Positions 8,038-16,919 are shown, counted from the first letter of the stretch. The stretch: DNA of 64,000 nucleotides from SYIM01 sp039800325 (GCA_039800325.1 JBDLQY010000124.1:1-64000), one strand, 5' to 3'. Made by a program: numbers and translations. Notes: a model not told the origin generated them from the letters alone.

Positions 8038-8700
8038 TTACTTCTTGGCGGCAGGCTTGGCAGCCGCTGGTGCAGCGGCCTTGCCTGCAGCAGGTGCAGG
8101 TGCGGCGGCTGGCGCAGCAGCCGGTGCAGCGGCTTCCTCCGCACCCGGAATGGTCACGGTGGCGACCACAGGGTTCTCTTTGGCGCGCAGAATCGGGCTG
8201 ACGCCTGCCGGGAAGGCAATGTCGGCCACGTGCAGGGGCTTGCCCGTTTCGAGCTTAGACAAGTCAACCGTAATGAAAGCCGGCAGGTCTTTGGGCAGAC
8301 AACTGACTTCAATCTCGGTGAGGACGTGCCCCACGATGCCGGCCGACAGTTTCACAGCAGGCGAGTTTTCCTGTCCGGTGAAATGTAACGGCACGCGCAT
8401 ATGGATTTTCTCATCAGCCGACACGCGCTGAAAATCGATATGCATGACCAGCTGCTTGAAGGGATGCCACTGCACGTCGCGCAGCAGCACCTGCTCGGGT
8501 TTGCCGTCGAGCTCCATATCGAGAATCGATGAATGGAAGGTCTCGACCCGCAGCGCGTGGTACAGCGGATTGTGCTCGATGGCGATGGCGGTGGGCGTTG
8601 CCTTACCGCCATAAATGATGCCCGGCACCATGTTGGCACGACGCAGGCGGCGGCTCGCACCCGAACCCTGCTCTTGACGTGTTTTGGCGACGACTTTCAT
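8038..8700 (-). CDS. rplY: Ribosomal protein bL25, long (Ctc/TL5) form
   Basis: A 220-residue 5S rRNA-binding ribosomal protein with the extra C-terminal domain found outside the enterobacteria. MKVVAKTRQEQGSGASRRLR at the N-terminus and VPGIIYGGK are typical of bL25; IEVSCLPKDLPAFITVDLS is typical of the C-terminal TL5 domain. The last 35 residues are Ala/Pro/Lys low-complexity, ending AAAKPAAKK. I chose ATG 8700, which is preceded by AAAGGAGCC at good spacing; an upstream ATG at 8715 overlaps that site. Confidence 0.95.
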   Translation of the reverse strand: MKVVAKTRQEQGSGASRRLRRANMVPGIIYGGKATPTAIAIEHNPLYHALRVETFHSSILDMELDGKPEQVLLRDVQWHPFKQLVMHIDFQRVSADEKIHMRVPLHFTGQENSPAVKLSAGIVGHVLTEIEVSCLPKDLPAFITVDLSKLETGKPLHVADIAFPAGVSPILRAKENPVVATVTIPGAEEAAAPAAAPAAAPAPAAGKAAAPAAAKPAAKK

Positions 8701-8761
8701 CGTGGCTCCTTTCATGTGGACCGATGGGTCCTGATGCCTGCGTTCCGCGACCAGACCCGCA

Positions 8762-8796
8762 GGCGTTGCAAACGCCCGGCCTGGAAAGAGCCGGGC
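8762..8796 (-). promoter_or_regulatory. Two overlapping hairpins between prs and rplY
   Basis: Read in the direction of transcription, GCCCGGC (8796-8790) can pair with GCCGGGC (8780-8774), and GGCGTT (8776-8771) can pair with AACGCC (8767-8762). The two stems share bases 8774-8776, so they cannot both be complete. The placement in the 114-base prs-rplY gap suggests an attenuator, a weak terminator after prs, or a leader for rplY. No proper T-run follows either stem. Confidence 0.35.
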
Positions 8797-8814
8797 ACCT
8801 AAAAAACAGACGAC

Positions 8815-9798
8815 TCAGTCGACAAACAGCGACGAGACGGAATCAGCGCGATTAATGCGCAGAATGGTTTCTGCAATCAACTGGGCGCAGGAAAGTACCC
8901 GAATTTTCTCGCAGGCCCGGGCTTCTCGGGAAAGCGGAATGGTGTTGACCACGACGAGTTCGTCCAGCGCGGTTTCCTGGATACGGCTGACAGCCGCGCC
9001 CGACAGAACAGCGTGCGTACAGTATGCCAGCACTTTTTTGGCACCCCGCTCTTTCAGAGCGGCGGCTGCCTTGACCAGAGTATTGGCGGTGTCGACGATG
9101 TCATCCATGATGACGCAGCAGCGGCCTTCGACATCGCCGATGATGTTCATCACTTCGGCTACGTTGGCCTTGGGTCTGCGCTTGTCGATGATGGCCAGGT
9201 CGCAGTCGAGGCGCTTGGCGAATGCACGTGCCCTGACCACGCCCCCGACATCGGGCGAAACAACGAGCAAGTCTTCATGGTAAGACTTGTGCAGATCAGC
9301 CAGCAAAATGGGCGCCGCGTAGATATTGTCGACCGGTATGTCGAAAAACCCCTGAATCTGATCGGCGTGCAGATCCATGGTGAGTACGCGATCAACGCCG
9401 GCGGTCTGCAGCATGTTGGCGACCACCTTGGCGCTAATGGCAACCCGCGACGAGCGCACACGTCGGTCTTGACGCGCGTAGCCAAAATAGGGAAGCGCCG
9501 CCGTGATGCGGCCAGCCGACGCCCGTTTGAGCGCGTCGACCATGATCATGACTTCCATCAGGTTGTCGTTGGTGGGCGCGCAGGTTGGCTGAACCACGAA
9601 CACGTCTTTGCCGCGCACATTCTCGAGAATTTCAACCATGGCCTCGCCGTCAGAGAACCGGCTGACAGTGGCCTTACCCAGCGTGATGTGCAGGTGGTGG
9701 GCAATTTCGGCGGCGAGCTGCGGATTGGCGTTGCCGGTGAAGACCATGAGGCCTTCTGGTGTCAGCAGGTCGGGGGTACGACTGTACGCAGGAATCAT
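8815..9798 (-). CDS. prs: Ribose-phosphate pyrophosphokinase
   Basis: Makes PRPP from ribose 5-phosphate and ATP, the shared precursor for purine, pyrimidine, NAD, His and Trp synthesis. The length is 327 residues from ATG 9798. VFTGNANPQLA, RFSDGEAMVEILENVRG, FGYARQDRRVRSSR, DLHADQIQGFF and the PRPP loop IMDDIVDTANTL are all present. A second ATG at 9747 (MVFTGNANPQ) is preceded by AGAAGG at good spacing and would give 310 residues, nearer the usual size; it may be the true start. Its product feeds hisG, further along this window. Confidence 0.96.
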   Translation of the reverse strand: MIPAYSRTPDLLTPEGLMVFTGNANPQLAAEIAHHLHITLGKATVSRFSDGEAMVEILENVRGKDVFVVQPTCAPTNDNLMEVMIMVDALKRASAGRITAALPYFGYARQDRRVRSSRVAISAKVVANMLQTAGVDRVLTMDLHADQIQGFFDIPVDNIYAAPILLADLHKSYHEDLLVVSPDVGGVVRARAFAKRLDCDLAIIDKRRPKANVAEVMNIIGDVEGRCCVIMDDIVDTANTLVKAAAALKERGAKKVLAYCTHAVLSGAAVSRIQETALDELVVVNTIPLSREARACEKIRVLSCAQLIAETILRINRADSVSSLFVD

Positions 9799-9843
9799 AG
9801 GGGCTCGATCTAGTGAGGTTGCCGGCTGCGCTTCAAAAAATTT

Positions 9844-9920
9844 TGGCTGGGGAGGAAGGACTCGAACCCTCGCATGCCGGAATCAAAATCCGGTGCCTTA
9901 ACCAACTTGGCGACTCCCCA
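9844..9920 (-). tRNA. tRNA-Gln (anticodon UUG)
   Basis: A complete cloverleaf on the minus strand. The 5' acceptor arm TGGGGAG pairs with CTCCCCA, the anticodon arm CCGGA/TCCGG encloses the loop TTTTGAT (anticodon TTG), and the T-arm GAGGG/CCTTC holds TTCGAGT. The unpaired 5' end TGGGGAG resembles that of other bacterial glutamine tRNAs. The CCA end is encoded (9844-9846). It sits between ispE and prs, the usual place in many beta- and gammaproteobacteria. Confidence 0.97.
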
Positions 9921-9956
9921 ATAACCTGCAACCTCAGAAAGCGTACGAAGACGCTT

Positions 9957-10883
9957 TCAGCGGAAAGCCCATTCGACCAGGGGGTGGCGAGCCACCGAAC
10001 TGACAACCTGCACCGTCGGACGGCGGATCTTTGACCCGATCTGTATTCGGGATAGAAAACCGAGCGCCCTGGCCGCAGTTTCGACGTCTGGCACGGGGAG
10101 AAAGACGCAGGAACCAGATCCGCTCATGCGTGCCATCTGCTTCGGCAAACGCAATTGCGAACTGACCTGTTCAAGCGACCCAAGAGCCTGATCGACCGGC
10201 AAAAAGCTTTGTCTTACTAAAGGCTCTAGGTCGTTCTTCCCGCGAAAGACATTCTGCCCTTGCGAAAGACCGAAGATTTTGAGCGGTTTCGTATTCCGTG
10301 TCAATTCGGGATGAGAAAAGACCTTAGCCGTGGGCACTGCCACCGCTGGGGTCAACAGCACGAAGCTGCGTTGCACCTGCGGGCAGGGGCGTAAGCGTTC
10401 GCCCACGCCCGTGGCGTAGGCGCTGCGACCAAAAATGAAGAAGGGCACGTCTGCGCCCAGTTCAAGCCCTATGCGCATGAGTTGCGCGCGCGATAGGTGC
10501 AGATTCCACAGCCGATTCAGCCCCATCAGTACGGTGGCAGCGTCAGAGCTGCCGCCACCCAAGCCGCCGCCCATTGGGATGACTTTGCGCAGGCTGATTT
10601 CGACGCCCAATCGGCAGCCGGTGTGTTGGGCTAGTAGCCGGGCCGCCCTGACGGTGAGGTCGGTGTCTGCTGGGACGCCCGGCAAGTCGTCGCGGCGATT
10701 CACGCGGCCGTCATCGCAACGTTTCAGGTCAATCGAGTCATACAAGTCGATCAGTTCGAAGACGGTTTCGAGCTCGTGGTAGCCGTCGAGACGGCGCCCG
10801 GTGACGTGTAGAAACAGGTTGAGCTTGGCAGGGGCAGGCAGATTACGGAGCTCATCGAGGCCTGAATTCTGCGTCGGGCTCAC
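9957..10883 (-). CDS. ispE: 4-diphosphocytidyl-2-C-methyl-D-erythritol kinase
   Basis: A 308-residue GHMP kinase of the non-mevalonate isoprenoid pathway. LPAPAKLNLFLHVTGRR is the N-terminal substrate motif, PMGGGLGGGSSDAA is the ATP-binding glycine-rich loop, and ARMSGSGSCVFLP is the C-terminal GHMP motif. The start overlaps the lolB stop by 4 bases, so the pair is translationally coupled. The order lolB-ispE-tRNA-Gln-prs is conserved widely in proteobacteria. Confidence 0.96.
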   Translation of the reverse strand: MSPTQNSGLDELRNLPAPAKLNLFLHVTGRRLDGYHELETVFELIDLYDSIDLKRCDDGRVNRRDDLPGVPADTDLTVRAARLLAQHTGCRLGVEISLRKVIPMGGGLGGGSSDAATVLMGLNRLWNLHLSRAQLMRIGLELGADVPFFIFGRSAYATGVGERLRPCPQVQRSFVLLTPAVAVPTAKVFSHPELTRNTKPLKIFGLSQGQNVFRGKNDLEPLVRQSFLPVDQALGSLEQVSSQLRLPKQMARMSGSGSCVFLPVPDVETAARALGFLSRIQIGSKIRRPTVQVVSSVARHPLVEWAFR

Positions 10884-11527
10884 GATGCGGCATCCACGAT
10901 CAATTGCAGTCTGAGGGCTTCGCGCGGCCCACTGGTCGAGGAGTCCGCGGGCCAGCTCAGTTGCAGCACACGGGGCCTATCGTCCTGCCAGGCGCTGATT
11001 CGGACCGCCCAGCCCGCTTCTTCGAGCTGAAGCGGTTGGCCGCTGGCCACGGGAGGCATGCTTACAAACTGTCCTCTGAGCCAAGCTGGCAAAGCGGACA
11101 CGGGTACTCGCCAGCCAAAGACTTGCTCGATCAGTGCCTGGTCATTGGCTGCGGCAAACTCGCGCCCCTCGGCGGTCATCAGTCGGGCGAGACCGCTTTC
11201 CAGGCGCGCATTGGCCAGCGTCTGACCGAGCGGATTGGCAAGCTCAAGCAGGATGAGGGGGCCTCGTTGTTCAAGTCGAAATCGTCCGCTGGCGCGCTGG
11301 ACCTGGCCAGCGTTGGCTGAATCCGGGTAGGTGACCGAGAATCGTCCCTGCCAGGCCGTCAGACTGGCCGCGGGTGTTCCCGGTGCTGGGCCGCTGGTTG
11401 TGAGGCTGGCACAGCCTCCCAGTAAGGCTGCGAGCGTCAGGAAACCCGCAAGCCGCCAGCCCATGATCGGACGGCGCAATGCCGACAAAAGAAGGCCCTG
11501 CACGCGCACGGTCAAGGTCATGAGCAA
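10880..11527 (-). CDS. lolB: Outer-membrane lipoprotein receptor LolB
   Basis: A 215-residue lipoprotein. LolB receives lipoproteins from the periplasmic chaperone LolA and inserts them into the outer membrane. A lipobox LLGGC follows a hydrophobic segment after about 35 residues, and the mature part has WQGRFSVTY and the sequence of short strands typical of the family. The N-terminal region before the hydrophobic core is long, so translation may begin at a later in-frame ATG (MGWRLAGFL) instead of the first. The gene sits 4 bases after the TPR lipoprotein gene and overlaps ispE. Confidence 0.9.
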   Translation of the reverse strand: MLMTLTVRVQGLLLSALRRPIMGWRLAGFLTLAALLGGCASLTTSGPAPGTPAASLTAWQGRFSVTYPDSANAGQVQRASGRFRLEQRGPLILLELANPLGQTLANARLESGLARLMTAEGREFAAANDQALIEQVFGWRVPVSALPAWLRGQFVSMPPVASGQPLQLEEAGWAVRISAWQDDRPRVLQLSWPADSSTSGPREALRLQLIVDAAS

Positions 11528-11531
11528 GCCC

Positions 11532-13394
11532 TTACAGCTGCACCTTCAGGCGGTTCAAGGTTTGCTGCAGAGCTTGGTTGTCGGGGTCCTTGCGACGAGC
11601 ATCGCGCCAGAGCTGCTTTGCCTCATCGGTCTTGCCAGCCTGCCACAGCGCTTCGCCAAGGTGCGCGGCTACCTCTGCGTCGGGCATGATCTCGAAGGCC
11701 CTGCGCAGATACTGGATGGCGCGTTCGTACTGTCCCTTGCGAAAGAGGACCCAGCCCATGCTGTCGAGAATGTGGCCATCATTGGGAGAGAGCTCCAGTG
11801 CCTTTTCGATCAGCGCCTGCGCTTCGTCCAGGCGCAGATTGCGGTCTGCCAGAGAGTAGCCCAGGGCGTTGTAGGCATGCGCATGGTCGGGGCGCAGACC
11901 GATGAGTTTGCGCAGGCTTGCTTCCATGACCTCGACGCGGTCTATCCGCTCGGCGGCCATGCCGTGGTCATACAGCAACTCGGGGTTGGCAGGATAGTCA
12001 GCCAGGGCGCGATCGAGGACCTCAAATGCCTGCTGGTACAGGCCGGCTTCTCGCAACACCTGTGCCTCGATGGAAATCAGCTGCGTACGCTCGCGCGGGG
12101 TACGTGCCTGGGCCTGCTGCAGCAACGCGCGCGCCTCGTCGATACGCTTGAGCTTACCCATTACAAGGGCGGCGCGCAGGGTGGCTGAATGCCGCTGCTC
12201 ACCGTCTTCGACCTTGGCATAGGCGGCCAGTGCTTCCTCAAGCCGCTTATCGTCTTCTGCCAGCTGACCGAGAAACAGCCAGGCTGGGTCGTTGTCGCGT
12301 TCGATGCGCTCAGGTAGGGCCACATACCGCTTGAGGTAAGACTCAGCCAGTGCGTTTTGGTTGGCTTGTGCGGCCAGTTGCGCCGCCGAGAACAGCACCA
12401 GCGGATTTTCAGGGTGACGCGTAAGCGCCTCGTCGATCTGTGCGCGTGCGGCAGCGGTTTGCTCCTGCGCCAGAAGCAGGCGCGCCAGAGTGAACCGGGA
12501 CTCGAGTGCCTGAGGTGTACGGGCGATGAACTGCTCAAGCAGCCGTATAGCGGCAGTGGGCCCCTGGGCTGATTGGGCGATATAGCGAGCGGCTGCGACC
12601 GCATAAGCTTCGCGATCGGGTTGTAGATCAAGTGCTGCAATCGCGTGCCCGGCGGCCTTGTCAAAAGCTTCTGCCGCCGCCGCCGCCGCCGCCAGCGCCG
12701 TGCGGGCTTGCGCGATACCAAGATCCTTCGCAGCAAGGCGCTCAAGCATGGCGAGGGCCTGTGCCTTGTCGTTGGCCCGACCTAGCGTTCGGGCAATGTC
12801 GTCGTAAGCATCACCCAGGCGGTCTTGAGACCGCGCACGCTCAAGCTTTTGCTGCAACGCAGGCTCTGCTTCAGCCAGATTGCCAGCCGACAGCAGCAGG
12901 GTCTCAAGCGTTTGCGAGGCCAGGCTGGACGAGGGCGCGAGTTCAGCCCAAAGGCGCGCGGCGGGCAACGCCCGTTCAAGCGAACGCTCGGCCAGGGCCA
13001 GCTCAGTTGCGCGACGAGCAAGGCGATAGTCGCGCACCCGTCTTGCCATTGACAGATAAGTGGCCGCAGCCGTCCCGTTTTCACCGCGTTGAGCAGCGAT
13101 CTCGGCGGCAAGCAGCTGGTAAACCAGTTGAGCCGAGAGTTCGACAGCGGGCAGGGCCGCCTCGGACTCCCGCGGTGCGGCAGACGCAGCGCCAGCGGGC
13201 GCCCGCCCAGGGGCCTGCGCCTGTGTCAGGACCTCTGGGGTGCCTGATCTGCCAGTCGGCAGAGTCTGAGCGCCCGGACCGTCAGCGAGTACACAACCGG
13301 CCAGCAAACCGCTGAGCAGAAGTGGCACGAAGCCTGGAACCGGGAGGGTGTGGCGCGCGGCGCGCACGCGTTGAATGAGATTGAGGAGGTGCAT
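11532..13394 (-). CDS. TPR-repeat lipoprotein
   Basis: A 620-residue protein with a signal peptide ending in a lipobox (LLAGC), a Pro/Ala/Gln-rich linker, then a long array of tetratricopeptide-like helices through to the C-terminus. The last repeats (AYNALGYSLADRN, DSMGWVLFRKGQYERAI, AAHLGEALWQAG) are classical TPRs. It is the protein commonly found upstream of lolB in betaproteobacteria; its role is presumed to be a scaffold at the outer membrane, but no function is established here. I chose ATG 13394; longer in-frame extensions run into mutM on the opposite strand and have no conserved character. Confidence 0.87.
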   Translation of the reverse strand: MHLLNLIQRVRAARHTLPVPGFVPLLLSGLLAGCVLADGPGAQTLPTGRSGTPEVLTQAQAPGRAPAGAASAAPRESEAALPAVELSAQLVYQLLAAEIAAQRGENGTAAATYLSMARRVRDYRLARRATELALAERSLERALPAARLWAELAPSSSLASQTLETLLLSAGNLAEAEPALQQKLERARSQDRLGDAYDDIARTLGRANDKAQALAMLERLAAKDLGIAQARTALAAAAAAAEAFDKAAGHAIAALDLQPDREAYAVAAARYIAQSAQGPTAAIRLLEQFIARTPQALESRFTLARLLLAQEQTAAARAQIDEALTRHPENPLVLFSAAQLAAQANQNALAESYLKRYVALPERIERDNDPAWLFLGQLAEDDKRLEEALAAYAKVEDGEQRHSATLRAALVMGKLKRIDEARALLQQAQARTPRERTQLISIEAQVLREAGLYQQAFEVLDRALADYPANPELLYDHGMAAERIDRVEVMEASLRKLIGLRPDHAHAYNALGYSLADRNLRLDEAQALIEKALELSPNDGHILDSMGWVLFRKGQYERAIQYLRRAFEIMPDAEVAAHLGEALWQAGKTDEAKQLWRDARRKDPDNQALQQTLNRLKVQL

Positions 13395-13464
13395 CGGGCT
13401 GATGTTAGGTTCAATTACACTGCCCGGCAAGCAAGCGGGGCTATGCGAGACGGATTTAAGGACA

Positions 13465-14289
13465 ATGCCAGAACTTCCAGAAGTCGAGGTCGTGCGACGG
13501 GGCCTGGAGCAGACCGTGGCTGGACGACGCGTAAACGCTGTGAAGGTGCGCGAGTCTCGGCTGCGCTGGCCGGTGCCTGCCGATCTGGCCGGCCGATTGG
13601 TGGGCAAGCAGGTGCTATCGGTTGAGAGGCGTGGCAAGTATCTGCTGCTGGGCTTTGTCGACGGCGTCCTGATCGTCCATCTGGGTATGTCGGGTACTTT
13701 CCGTTTTCATGTCCAGGCTCCTGAGCCCGGCCGCCATGACCATATTGATCTTCAAACCGAGGCCGGAGTGCTTCGGTATAACGACCCCAGACGGTTCGGG
13801 GCCATGCTGTGGCACCCGCTTGAGCAGGGGCCCGTTCATCAGCATCCTCTGCTGCGCGGTCTGGGCGTTGAGCCCTTTGGCAATCAGTTTGATGCGCAGC
13901 ACCTCTATCGCGGCAGCCGCGGTCGCCGGGTCTCGGCCAAGCAGTTCCTTTTGGCCGGGCACTGCGTAGTGGGCGTTGGCAACATCTACGCCTGTGAGAG
14001 TCTGTTCAGGGCCGGCATTCATCCTGCTCTTCGGGTCGAACGCTTGTCGATGGCCCGCTGCGAACGGCTGGCGCATAGCGTGAGGAATACGCTGTCCGAG
14101 GCGATCAGTCGAGGGGGAAGCACCTTGCGGGACTTTGTCGGCAGCGGGGGTGAAAGCGGTTATTTTCAGCTTGATTGCCGGGTCTATGGACGCGACGGAC
14201 AACCCTGTCGCGACTGCGGCACGCCCATACGACTGCTTCGCCAGCAGGGGCGATCAAGCTTTTTTTGTCCGCAGTGCCAGCGACGATAG
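13465..14289 (+). CDS. mutM: Formamidopyrimidine-DNA glycosylase
   Basis: A 274-residue Fpg that removes 8-oxoguanine and formamidopyrimidines from DNA. The catalytic N-terminus PELPEVEVVRRGL follows the initiator Met directly (ATG 13465, preceded by AAGGAC). LGMSGTFRF, the helix-two-turn-helix region with GVGNIYACESLFRAGIHP, and the zinc finger with CRDCGTPI and CPQC are intact. Together with mutY, 14 bases downstream, it forms the GO repair pair; transcription is divergent from the TPR lipoprotein gene. Confidence 0.97.
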   Translation: MPELPEVEVVRRGLEQTVAGRRVNAVKVRESRLRWPVPADLAGRLVGKQVLSVERRGKYLLLGFVDGVLIVHLGMSGTFRFHVQAPEPGRHDHIDLQTEAGVLRYNDPRRFGAMLWHPLEQGPVHQHPLLRGLGVEPFGNQFDAQHLYRGSRGRRVSAKQFLLAGHCVVGVGNIYACESLFRAGIHPALRVERLSMARCERLAHSVRNTLSEAISRGGSTLRDFVGSGGESGYFQLDCRVYGRDGQPCRDCGTPIRLLRQQGRSSFFCPQCQRR

Positions 14290-14303
14290 CTGTCAGATCC
14301 CCT

Positions 14304-15443
14304 ATGAGTGAATTTGCCCGCACGGTGATCACTTGGCAGGGTCGACATGGCCGCCACGACCTGCCCTGGCAGCAGGGCCGCGACCCTTATCGCATCTGGC
14401 TGTCGGAAGTGATGCTGCAGCAGACCCAGGTCAGCACGGTTCTGCCCTACTTTGCGCGTTTTATCGAGCGATTTCCGAACCTGGCCAGTCTGGCGCTGGC
14501 GCCCCAGGAAGAGGTCATGAAGCTGTGGAGTGGGTTGGGCTACTACAGTCGCGCTCGTAACCTGCACCGTTGTGCGCGAACCCTCATGCAACAGTACGGT
14601 GGCGAATTTCCGAACAGTAGCCTGGCTTTGCAAAGCCTGCCCGGTATTGGTCGGTCTACGGCCGCCGCCGTTGCCGCGTTCGCTTTCGGTGAACAAGCTG
14701 CGATTCTTGATGGCAACGTTAAACGCGTGTTCTGTCGAGTGTTTGGCGTGCAGGGCTTTCCCGGCGAATCTGCGGTGCTTGCGCGCCTTTGGGCTATTGC
14801 CGAGCGCGAGCTGCCGGCGCCGACCGGGCAGCCAGATCGGGATGCTCACGATATCGCCGCCTACACACAGGGCCTTATGGATCTGGGCGCGACGCTGTGT
14901 ACCCGAGTGCGGCCACGTTGCGCTGAGTGCCCTGTGAATGACACCTGCTATGCGCGAGCCACTGGTCAGGTTGCACAGCTGCCCACGCCCCGGCCCAGGC
15001 GCGAAACACCCGAGCGTCAGACGGTGTTTCTGGTCATCCTGCGCGCGGGGCAGGTTCTTCTGCAACTTCGGCCAGCCAAGGGCATCTGGGGGGGGCTTCT
15101 AAGCTTGCCCGAATGCGAGCCGGCGCCGGCAGAGGTTGTGCACCGACGCGCGGAAGCGTTGTCGGGTTGGCCGCTCAGCGGGGCGCGATCCTGTAATGTC
15201 ATTCGACATAGTTTCACCCACTACCGTCTTGTCGCCCAGCCCCTGATCTTCACACCTACGCGTGGGTCGGCGCGGTTCGCGAGCGAACCGCCAGCACCTG
15301 AGTCCCAGGGCACCGAGTTTCGTTGGATCGATCTGCGGGAGGTCTCAAGCCAGGCCCTGCCAGCACCGATCCGCGTCTTCTTGGGCGGGCTGGTCGGGCA
15401 GGTTAGATCGCCTGATGATCGACGAGAAACTGATGCACCATAG
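14304..15443 (+). CDS. mutY: Adenine DNA glycosylase MutY
   Basis: A 379-residue enzyme that removes adenine mispaired with 8-oxoguanine. HDLPWQQGRDPYRIWLSEVMLQQTQV starts the helix-hairpin-helix domain, LPGIGRSTAAAVAAFAFG and ILDGNVKRV carry the HhH and the catalytic Asp region, and the 4Fe-4S loop is C-X6-C-X2-C-X5-C. The C-terminal NUDIX-like domain (from about residue 235) recognises 8-oxoguanine. The start ATG 14304 is 14 bases after mutM. Its 3' end overlaps the convergent LON-domain gene by 41 bases. Confidence 0.97.
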   Translation: MSEFARTVITWQGRHGRHDLPWQQGRDPYRIWLSEVMLQQTQVSTVLPYFARFIERFPNLASLALAPQEEVMKLWSGLGYYSRARNLHRCARTLMQQYGGEFPNSSLALQSLPGIGRSTAAAVAAFAFGEQAAILDGNVKRVFCRVFGVQGFPGESAVLARLWAIAERELPAPTGQPDRDAHDIAAYTQGLMDLGATLCTRVRPRCAECPVNDTCYARATGQVAQLPTPRPRRETPERQTVFLVILRAGQVLLQLRPAKGIWGGLLSLPECEPAPAEVVHRRAEALSGWPLSGARSCNVIRHSFTHYRLVAQPLIFTPTRGSARFASEPPAPESQGTEFRWIDLREVSSQALPAPIRVFLGGLVGQVRSPDDRRETDAP

Positions 15444-16020
15444 CCAGCCGCTGCAGCGGATCCTCAAGCACCATGAGCGCCTGCCGAGTGCCCATATCAA
15501 GCGGCAGGAATTCGCAAAGGCGATTGGCAACCCACCCCGCTGAATTGAGGTCGTAGGGTTCGGCAATCATGCGCCGGTCGGCTTGCGGTTCGCGTCGGGC
15601 GAGGTCATCAAGCAGTGCCCTCATGATGACGCCGCAGGCGGCCAGAGTCTCAGGTATTTTAAGTATCTGATCGTGTTTGATCAGGTCGACTGAGGCCATG
15701 ATCAACCCGTCTTGCTGCACGCGGGTCGACAGAACGCGAAAGCGTTGTTCGCCCACCGTGCGAAGCTGCAGCACACCGGGCTGCTCAAGGTCGAAATCAA
15801 CAATGCGTGCCGTACATCCCACCGACTCATGATCAGCGGGCGTGCCGACCTCATTGCCACGCGTGATCAGGCACACGCCGAAGGGTAGGCCACCCGCCAT
15901 GCAACGGCGCACCATGTCGGTATAGCGCGTCTCAAATATCCTCAAAGGCAGCACACCGCCGGGCATCAGTACCGTGCCCAGCGGAAAAATCGGTAGCTCT
16001 TCGCTGCTTATTTGATTCAT
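15403..16020 (-). CDS. LON substrate-binding-domain protein
   Basis: A 205-residue protein consisting of the Lon N-terminal (substrate-binding) domain alone, without ATPase or protease parts. LPIFPLGTVLMPGGVLPLRIFETRY is the family signature, followed by GVCLI, VGCTARI and an Ala/Glu-rich helical C-terminus. The function of these free-standing domains is not established. It lies 20 bases downstream of rapZ on the same strand and may be the last gene of the ptsN-hprK-rapZ unit. The convergent mutY gene overlaps its 3' end by 41 bases. Confidence 0.9.
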   Translation of the reverse strand: MNQISSEELPIFPLGTVLMPGGVLPLRIFETRYTDMVRRCMAGGLPFGVCLITRGNEVGTPADHESVGCTARIVDFDLEQPGVLQLRTVGEQRFRVLSTRVQQDGLIMASVDLIKHDQILKIPETLAACGVIMRALLDDLARREPQADRRMIAEPYDLNSAGWVANRLCEFLPLDMGTRQALMVLEDPLQRLAMVHQFLVDHQAI

Positions 16021-16040
16021 GGTGTTCGGCTGAGCTCGGT

Positions 16041-16919
16041 TCAGGCCTGTTGTTCCGACTGCGCGCGCGCGGCCAGCGAACGATGGCGAACCAATACCTG
16101 CTCGCGATCTCGGAAGCGCGCCGCGACCTGTTCAACGCAGTACACCGACCGGTGCTGTCCTCCCGTACAACCGATTGCCACGGTCAGGTAGCTGCGGTTC
16201 TCAAGGACAAAGTGTGGCAGCCACTCTTCGAGAAAGCTCGCGATGCTGTCTATCATGCGACCGACTGCGGGGATGCCCCCGAGAAAGTCGGCCACTGGTT
16301 TGTCGAGACCCGACAGCAGGCGAAGCTCAGCGGTATAAAACGGGTTAGGCAGGCACCGCACATCGAACAGCAGATCAGCGTCCAGGGGAACCCCTTTTTT
16401 GTAAGCGAACGATTCGAACAACAAGGTGATGCCGGCCCGCTGGGTGCCCACGACATCGCGCACCCAGGTGCGCAGCAGGTTTGGATGCAGATCACTGGTG
16501 TCGATAGACACGCCCAATCCGTCGATTGCCGAGAGTAATTCGCGCTCGCGTTCAATCGCCTCGATGAGGGTGGACGCCGACTCGCCGGGTTGCCGCTGCG
16601 ACAGAGGGTGCCGGCGACGAGTCTCGGAGTATCGCTTGACCAGAATCTCGGTGCGAGCATCGAGAAACAGCACCTTTACATCATGGCCAAAGCGCCCCAG
16701 CCCCAGCACCACAGAGGGCAACTCAGCCAGCTCGCCGCCGCCGCGTACATCGATGGCCACTGCCAGCCGCTCGAGTCCTTCAGCGGCGAATGAGGCGATG
16801 ACTTCCTGCAGAAAACGCACGGGTAGATTGTCGATGCAGAAGTAGCCGTCGTCTTCCAGCACATTGAGTGCGATGGATTTGCCTGATCCCGAGATGCCGG
16901 AGATGAGTACGACGCGCAT
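16041..16919 (-). CDS. rapZ: RNase adapter protein / nucleotide-binding protein RapZ
   Basis: A 292-residue P-loop protein. Walker A is ISGISGSGKSIALNVLED, followed by DDGYFCIDNLP; the C-terminal domain has VAIGCTGGQHRSVYCVEQ. In enterobacteria RapZ binds a small RNA and guides RNase E to control glucosamine-6-phosphate synthase; in other groups the partner RNA is unknown. Placement after hprK and ptsN is the conserved arrangement in beta- and some alphaproteobacteria. Spacing to hprK is 22 bases. Confidence 0.95.
   Translation of the reverse strand: MRVVLISGISGSGKSIALNVLEDDGYFCIDNLPVRFLQEVIASFAAEGLERLAVAIDVRGGGELAELPSVVLGLGRFGHDVKVLFLDARTEILVKRYSETRRRHPLSQRQPGESASTLIEAIERERELLSAIDGLGVSIDTSDLHPNLLRTWVRDVVGTQRAGITLLFESFAYKKGVPLDADLLFDVRCLPNPFYTAELRLLSGLDKPVADFLGGIPAVGRMIDSIASFLEEWLPHFVLENRSYLTVAIGCTGGQHRSVYCVEQVAARFRDREQVLVRHRSLAARAQSEQQA

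Noticed and set aside
8774..8796. Rho-independent terminator downstream of prs
   Set aside because: The stem is good, but no T-run follows it on the minus strand; recorded as possible attenuator only.
9013..9813. Long plus-strand reading frame antisense to prs
   Set aside because: Prs is certain on the minus strand and the antisense product has no recognisable motifs; it is a GC-codon shadow.
12632..13315. Plus-strand frame opposite the TPR lipoprotein
   Set aside because: Ala/Arg/Gln-rich composition typical of antisense shadows, and the TPR protein has clear repeats in its own frame.
13615..14202. 195-codon frame antisense to mutM
   Set aside because: MutM has all catalytic and zinc residues; no evidence for a second gene.
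14184..15065. 293-codon minus-strand frame inside mutY
   Set aside because: MutY motifs are continuous on the plus strand; the opposite frame is a shadow.
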